A stretch of DNA of 64,000 nucleotides, taken from the NCBI GenBank assembly GCA_029255685.2, contig CM055315.2:50807358-50871357 (forward strand), in the 5' to 3' direction. Position 1 is the first letter of the stretch, and each line of letters starts with the position of its first letter. The translations under genes and the position numbers were made by a program. This DNA is from Silene conica. Lineage: Eukaryota > Streptophyta > Magnoliopsida > Caryophyllales > Caryophyllaceae. Under the pieces are notes generated by a model that was not told the origin of the DNA, made no database searches, and worked only from the letters and a program-made list of their open reading frames with translations. Shown here one piece after another: positions 58,007 to 64,000 of the stretch.

Positions 58007-61000
58007 ACTTATTCGTGCAGTTTGTCGCCAAGGAAAATAACCTATGGTATCTCGACAGTGGATGCTCAAGACATATGACAGGCGACGTAAATCTATTCCA
58101 AACCCTAAAACCTTTTGACGGAGGTAAAGTCACATTTGGTGATAACAAAAAGGGAAAGATCATCGGAATTGGTAAGATAGGTATTTCATCCTCTCATGCT
58201 ATAAATGATGTATACCTTGTAAGTGGTCTCAAACACAATCTTATCAGTATATCTCAATTATGTGACAAAGGAAATAAAGTGGTTTTTCATTCAGATATAT
58301 GTCGTAAATTTTAGAAGGCACCAATAAAGTAATACTTGAAGGTCATAGGATGAAAAATGTTTATATGATTGATTTAAATGTTGTACCTACTGATTCTCTA
58401 TCATGCATGAAAGTTACGTTAGATGATCCATGTCTATGGCACAAGAGATTTGGTCATATTAGCTCACCTATTCTGAGTAAGCTGAAAAGATGGGACTTGG
58501 TCGAAGGTCTTCCAAAAATCAAATTTGATCAAGAAAAGATGTGTGACACATGTGCACGATGTAAACACGTCAGATCATCCTTTAAGCCAAAAAGAGTGGT
58601 AAGCACAGAACAAGCTATTGAACTTGTACACATGGATCTATGTGGCCCTATGAAAGTAAGAAGCAGAGGTGGTTCCAGGTACGTTTTCGTTCTAGTTGAT
58701 GATTACTCTAGATTTGTTTGGCCAATCTTTCTTCACTCTAAAGACGAAACATTCGATGAATTTGTTAGTCTTATAAAACTTGTCCAAAACAAATATAAAT
58801 CAAACCTAGTGACAATCCGTACTGACCATGGAACTGAGTTCGACAATCATGCTTTTATTGAGTTCTGTAAAACCAATGGTGTTGGACATAACTTCTCGGC
58901 CCCTAGAACCCCACAAAAAAATAGAGTCGTAGAACGAATGAACAGAACCCTAGAAGACATGGCTCGAACAATGCTTCTTTGTAGTGGCCTACCTAGAAAC
59001 TTTTGGGCTGAGGCTATTAGTACAGCTTGCTATATTCATAACCGTGCTATGATTAGACCTATCCTTAAAAAGACTCCTTATGAACTTCTCCGTGGTCGTA
59101 AACCAAACATATCACATTTAAGATGCTTTGGTAGTAAATGCTTTGTTCACAACAATGGTAAAAACAGATTAAGCAAATTCGACCCTAGAAGTGATGAAGC
59201 AATCTTTATAGGATATTCAGATCATAGTAAAGCCTACAAAGTTTTTAACAAACGTACTTTGTGCATAGAGGAAAGTATTCATGTTATCTTTGATGAGAAT
59301 AATGTCTTCGATAAGCCATTACAGGATATAGAGGAAAACCTACACGAACCTGATTTCAGGTTATCAAGGGAAGATCCTCCTGAAATGGAAATTGAAGAAG
59401 GAGAACCTCAAGGAACTCATGATGAACTCAACTTAGGAGAAAATGGTGCGAGAGATGAAACTACAGTTGATGATACTGTAGATAACTCTCAAACCAATGA
59501 CTTGGAACCCAGAGTTACAGCTAATGAAGCTGTAACTTTGAATCAAAACCAAAGGGAAGAGGCCAGAGTTATACCTGACCCTACTATAAACCCAGGTTTG
59601 GATTCAGGGGGAACAAGTCAAGATCCCGAGTCAAGTTCAGGGAATGCAAATGATCAATCAAGGAACTGGAGATACAAAGGCTCTCATCCTTTGGATAATG
59701 TCATAGGAAGCCTGACAGATGGAGTTCAAACTCGAAGGAGCTTAAATAACTTTTGCTCATTCTACTCTTTTCTCTCCACCATTGAACCTTCAAATATCAA
59801 GGAAGCTCTCTCAGAACTAGACTGGATAGTTGCCATGCAAGAAGAGTTCCAGCAATTTGAAAGAAACAAAGTTTGGCATCTTGTTCCTCGACCTAAGGAC
59901 AGAACTGTCATTGGAACTAGATGGGTATTCAGAAACAAATTGGATGACACTGGAGTCATTGTGCGAAATAAGGCCAGATTAGTAGTTCAAGGATACAACC
60001 AACAGGAAGGGATCGATTATGACGAAACCTTTGCTCCTGTTGCTCGTCTTGAGGCAATAAGACTACTCATTGCATTTGCAGCACACAAGGGAATGAAGCT
60101 TTTTCAGATGGACGTTAAGACTGCATTTCTAAATGGCTATCTCCAAGAGGAAGTATTTGTTGAACAACCTCCTGGATTTCCTGACAGCAAACTCAAGGAT
60201 CGTGTATTCAAATTGGACAAAGCTCTCTATGGCCTGAAACAAGCACCTAGGGCATGGTACGACAGATTATCAAAGTTCTTATTGGAGAGTGGATTCAAGA
60301 GAGGGTCTGTGGATAAAACCCTATTTCTTAAAAGTGAAAACTCAGATCTACTAGTCGTTCAGATCTATGTTGACGATATTATTTTTGGCTCAACTAATAA
60401 AAAGTTGTGCAAGTACTTCTCTGAGTTGATGACTTCTGCGTTCGAGATGAGTATGATGGGAGAACTAAAGTTCTTCCTTGGACTTCAAATACAATAAACT
60501 GAAGAAGGAATCAAGGTTCATCAACAAAAATACGTCAAGGAGTTACTAAAGAAATTTGGAATGGAAACCTCTCATGCAATGCCTACTCCAATGGTCACAG
60601 ATAAGAAGTTAACCAAAGACGAAGATGGTAAGTCTGTAGATGAAACAACTTACAGAGGTATGATTGGCTCACTTCTTTATCTTACAGCAAGTCGTCCAGA
60701 TATAATGTTTAGTGTCTGTGTTTGTGCGAGATTCCAATCTGCACCAAAAGAATCACACATGATTGCAGTTAAAAGAATTTTAAGATACCTAATCGGAACC
60801 TCAAAATTATATCTATGGTATCCCATGGATTGTAACTTTAACCTAGTAGGATATTCAGATGCGGATTATGCAGGGTGTTCATTAGGCAGAAAAAGTACCT
60901 CGGGACTTGCTACCTTTGTAGGTCCATGTATAATATCTTGGGGATCCAAGAAACAAAATTTTGTCGCTCTTTCAACTGCCGAAGCAGAATATATTGCAGC

Positions 61001-61310
61001 CGCACTGGTATGTTCTCAACTTTTATGGTTAAAGCAACAGTTACATGATTATGGTATTGATGTTGGATGTGTGCCTATATTATGTGATAATACAAGTGCT
61101 ATAATTATATCTAAAAACCCAGCCCAGCACTCGAGGATCAAACATATTGAAATTAGACACCACTTTCTAAGAGACCATGTTGAAAAGAAAAATATAAAAT
61201 TAGAATTTTGTAGTACGGAAAAACAATGGGCAGATATCTTCACTAAACCATTGGCTAGAGAACGCTTTGAGACTTTGCAATTGGAAATTGGTTTAATCGG
61301 TGGCACCTAA
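58007..61310 (+). pseudogene. SIRE G pol, one frameshift and one nonsense codon
   Basis: Pol lies in the -1 frame relative to gag, as in F. It has protease (WYLDSGCSRHMTGD), integrase ([31 protein letters not shown]), RT with intact YVDD (about 60366) and RNase H (GYSDADYAG, STAEAEYIA, CDNTSAI). A 1-bp deletion near 58306 shifts the frame before the integrase, and TAA at 60495-60497 (CAA in F) stops it between the RT catalytic core and RNase H. The remaining frame runs to the TAA at 61308-61310. Near the integrase Glu, F has QQNGVVE and G has QKNRVVE, an unusual Gly-to-Arg change. It would be close to functional but for these changes. Confidence 0.93.
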
Positions 61311-61873
61311 TCAAATCTTAAAAGCAAAAATAACCCAATGATTGACTACGGTTTAGATGAGATTATATGACTGTGTCCGTATACTCCGCTGCATGTGTAT
61401 GTATGTATTCGATGATAAATTTTGTGATCATATTTATATTATATAGTTTACATACGAATGTGTGCACAATCGATCTCACAATAATATTACGTCACATATT
61501 ATAATCTCCCCACAACTTATATATATTATAAATTATCTCAAAATAATAATATACCAATATTATTTCAAAATAAAATCAACTTACAAAAATTACCACACAA
61601 CTTATGTGAGTTGGTCTCCATTGCCACGTCCCACAATTCTCCTAAACCGCTTCACCAACTGCCACGTGACCCCCTACTACCCTATAGCTTTTGACTTTCA
61701 CCCCCCCACAATTATTACCCCAACAAACCACTCACCTCACATTTACCATTCTTACCGTCCTCAAACCCACAAAATCCTAAATTTTGTAAAACCTCCATAA
61801 CTACAACCTCCATTAAATCCGCCCAAAATCTCACCACACCTCCCTTAAACCACCGCACTTCATCGTAACCACC
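61311..61873 (+). other. SIRE G spacer between pol and envelope-like ORF
   Basis: Non-coding; nearly identical to F for about 120 bp, then clearly diverged. Confidence 0.75.
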
Positions 61874-62749
61874 ATGCCTCCTTCCCGAGCCACTCGTTCC
61901 CAACAAAAGAAATCGACTCCACCTTCACCCACTCCGTCACCCCCACCGTCTCCAACAACCATAACCGCCTCAGCACCACCATCCGACAAAGGCAAACGAC
62001 GAAAACTCAACCGCTCATCCTCCTCCATCTCCGATGACATGCATGAAATGGGTTCTCAATCTCGAAATCCGCGTCCTCTATTTTCCGAGTATTCGATTGA
62101 AGCTACTAGGGAGGGTCTTAAAAGAGTTCGAATGACCAAAAACGAAGGTATGTTAATCGAACGTGTTCTACCTTATGCTATACATGCGGGTCGTTATTAT
62201 CCGATGTCATGGGTCGAAAATTCGAAGTCTTTAGGATTCTTTAAGGATTTCTTAAAATTTCAGGGATCGGAGTACATTAGTAATTTTTATGGGTTGATTT
62301 TTCCTATTGAGATGGTTCAATTTCTTGCTTCGGTTAAAAAGTGTGATAATGGTATTATGGGTGTCGTGAATGGACAAGATGTTGTCGTGACTAAGTCGGA
62401 TATTTGCGATATTTTCAAACTTGATCAAGAAGGGTTAAATCTTGACCCGAAAATGGAGTGGAGTGTTGTTTCTAAAGATCAGAAACTAAAAATCAAGAAG
62501 TATTTTGATGACGATGCCACTGAGGTTACACCTCTGCTTACCGTATCTTTTAATCCCAAGTTAAAGTTTTTTTTGAATTTCTTATGGAATACCGTGCTCC
62601 CTCGGAGAGGTGGTAGGGACAAACTCGCTAGTGTTGAAGCAGTCGTGTTGTACAGTTGGTTGGAAGGTCAGAAAGTCGATTTAGCATCCCTAATTTGTCA
62701 CAAAATATGTCAAGTTTCTAGTGTGGTTGTCAAGGAGAAATTTTGCTAG
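61874..62749 (+). pseudogene. SIRE G envelope-position ORF, truncated
   Basis: The ATG at 61874 opens 291 codons with the same plan as in F: MPPSRATRSQQKK, a Pro/Ser-rich stretch, GKRRKLNR, then FQGSEYISNFYGLIFPIEMV and SDICDIFKL. By eye it is much less similar to the F copy than gag and pol are. It ends at a TAG (62747-62749) just after a jump: the bases that follow (GCCATGAGTGATCG) match the later part of the ORF at about 63887, so an internal segment seems deleted with loss of frame. Function unknown. Confidence 0.8.
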
Positions 62750-63549
62750 CCATGAGTGATCGTCTTTCTGAAAAGAATAATGGCCTCAATACTCGACAAC
62801 TTATCCCGACCACCCCTTCGAGGTAAGATGGTGTTCCAAAGAAAATTAACAAGGAGCTTCAACTTGGGCGAGAATGAATTTGTTAGAAGCGAAGAAATTT
62901 CAGTAGAGTGTTCATCAAAATATTGCTTAATCACCAGCTTTTGTTCACGAGTGACTACCCCCCATTCCTTACGGGTATCAATTTCAATACCATCTTGAGC
63001 AATATGAAAAATTTCGCAAATGTCACCCAAAGACACCTCGACATCCCTTCCATTCACAACAGCCTTTAACCCAGATTCACATGGTTTCACAGAAGCAAAG
63101 AACTGAACCAATTCAATCGGAAATACTAAACCCGAAAAATTGCTAATATACTTCCATCCTTGAAACTCTAAAAATTGTTTAAAGAAAATCAAAGACTTCG
63201 ACCCTTCGACCCATGATGTCGGGTAGAACCGACCCGAATGAATAGAGTAGGGAAGAAGACGATCAATAAGCATACCTTCATGTTTTGTCATCCGGACTCG
63301 CTCGAGTCCTTCCTTGGTGGCTTCGACAGAGTAATCTTTAAACAGAGGGCGAGGATGATTGAGATTCGACCCAAGGTCATGCATGTCATCAGAAACCGAA
63401 GAAGCGACTCGGTTAAGTTTTCGACGCTTGCCATTGTCGGGGGTTGGACTTGCAGTGGCAATGGGTGTTGGGGATGGTGGTGGTGACGGAGTGGGTGAGG
63501 GTGGAGAAGGTTTCTTTTGTTGAGAACGTGTGGCGCGTGAGGGAGGCAT
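62746..63549 (-). pseudogene. Inverted third copy of the envelope-position ORF
   Basis: On the minus strand an ATG at 63549-63547 opens a frame that matches the SIRE F ORF closely (for example HEGMLIDRLLPYSIHSGRFY) up to SIEAI, then loses similarity at about 62776 and ends at 62746. Its 5' flank (to about 63645) is also of the F type. So an F-like 5' half of the ORF lies head-to-head within the 3' part of G. It could be a fragment of another element or the result of template switching. Confidence 0.8.
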
Positions 63550-63648
63550 GGTGGTGGTAATAAACGATGGTGGTTTTAGGTGTAGTTTTTGTGGAGGTTT
63601 TGAAGGATTTTAATGGAGGTTTGATTTTATGGAGGTTTGAGTGTATTA

Positions 63649-64000
63649 ATGGAACCCACCTCACAGCCGTCCCCTTCTTTTGCGGGTCTTGAAGCCAAGA
63701 TGGATACGATTATTGGGTTGTGTGAAGGGAAGAAGAGCAGTGGAGAGGCAGGGGGTAGCCGTCCTAAGAGGGGTCGGGAATTTGAGGATGAGGTGAAGGA
63801 ATGGATGGAGGAAGTGGATAAGCATTTGGTCAAGATCGGATCGGAGGTCTCGGTAGTATCCTCGGAGTTGCTTGCCATGAGTGATCGCCTCTCGTTTCTT
63901 GCCTCTCACGGAGGAGCTATGGTGCGTGATCACGGGTTGTTAAGGAAAGATGCATCTCAAGCACTCGAGGCGGTCAAGGCTCTTTCGCTCAAGGTGCTCA
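63649..64000 (+). pseudogene. C-terminal part of the envelope-position ORF (runs off the window)
   Basis: A frame open for 117 codons from an ATG at 63649 to the window end. It is rich in Glu, Lys and Ser with a likely helical part (EEVDKHLVKIGSEVSVVSSE) and contains LLAMSDRLSFLASHGG, whose DNA matches the fragment at about 62748-62772. I read it as the downstream part of the same ORF, resuming after the inverted segment. The ATG need not be a real start. Confidence 0.65.

Larger units (their letters stand above)
54100..64000 (+). mobile_element. SIRE-type Copia copy G (right end outside window)
   Basis: 5' LTR (54100-55579), PBS, gag, pol and an envelope-position region with an internal rearrangement; no 3' LTR before the window ends. 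It is inserted in the envelope-like ORF of SIRE F after CTATC (54095-54099), the expected TSD. LTR, gag and pol are very similar to F; the envelope-like ORF is not. Confidence 0.92.

Noticed and set aside
58002-58008. TTTAAAC slippery heptamer at the SIRE G gag-pol border
   Set aside because: Its phase does not match gag-to-pol slippage, and F lacks it.

Overview
The window is plant nuclear DNA made almost wholly of nested transposable elements. I see no host gene. Evidence for a flowering plant: Ty1/Copia elements primed by initiator tRNA-Met, Athila-type Ty3/Gypsy elements primed by tRNA-Asp, SIRE-type Copia elements with an envelope-position ORF, a CACTA DNA transposon, a plant-type LINE tail and a tRNA-derived SINE. 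The species cannot be told from this sequence.

Layout, left half (1-34348). The outermost layer is Copia E (minus; leader and 5' LTR at 30589-34348). Next to its leader lies Athila B (minus; 27959-30588). The gag of B is cut by Copia A (minus; 1-3149 and 27198-27958). The 5' LTR of A is cut by Athila C (plus; 3150-27192, TSD AGAGC). The pol of C is cut by Copia D (minus; 7321-16035, TSD ACACC). C also carries a chromovirus-like solo LTR (19115-21756, TSD TTTAG). That makes five levels of nesting, several with exact target-site duplications. The LTR of E also holds a truncated LINE (33280-33652).

Layout, right half (34349-64000). SIRE F (plus, from 34489) sits in the edge of an unidentified LTR-like sequence. 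F is cut three times: Copia H in gag (38279-46914), a non-autonomous CACTA in pol (49800-52204) and SIRE G in the envelope-like ORF (from 54100). The CACTA contains a SINE with its own 14-bp TSD and a 5S rRNA-derived piece covering the Pol III internal promoter. G runs off the right edge and has a rearranged 3' part with an inverted third copy of the envelope-like ORF.

All coding regions are defective here (nonsense codons, small indels, insertions), but most remain nearly complete, so the insertions look fairly young. A, D and H are one Copia family; F and G are one SIRE family.

The most unusual signal is nucleic-acid structure rather than protein. (1) Short palindromic motifs around TCGATCGA or GGTCGACC form clusters in the leaders, LTRs or gag linkers of unrelated Copia and Athila elements; in the Copia family their 2+4 layout is kept while the palindrome sequence differs. 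(2) SIRE LTRs carry four successive stem-loops whose stems differ, three of them sharing an 8-nt loop. (3) Copia LTRs carry six successive hairpins, most with a 4-nt ACRG loop. (4) A SIRE inverted repeat recurs in LTR, gag and pol with paired base changes. (5) The Copia family has a duplicated polypurine tract, and copies D and H used different ones, giving LTRs that differ by 74 bp.
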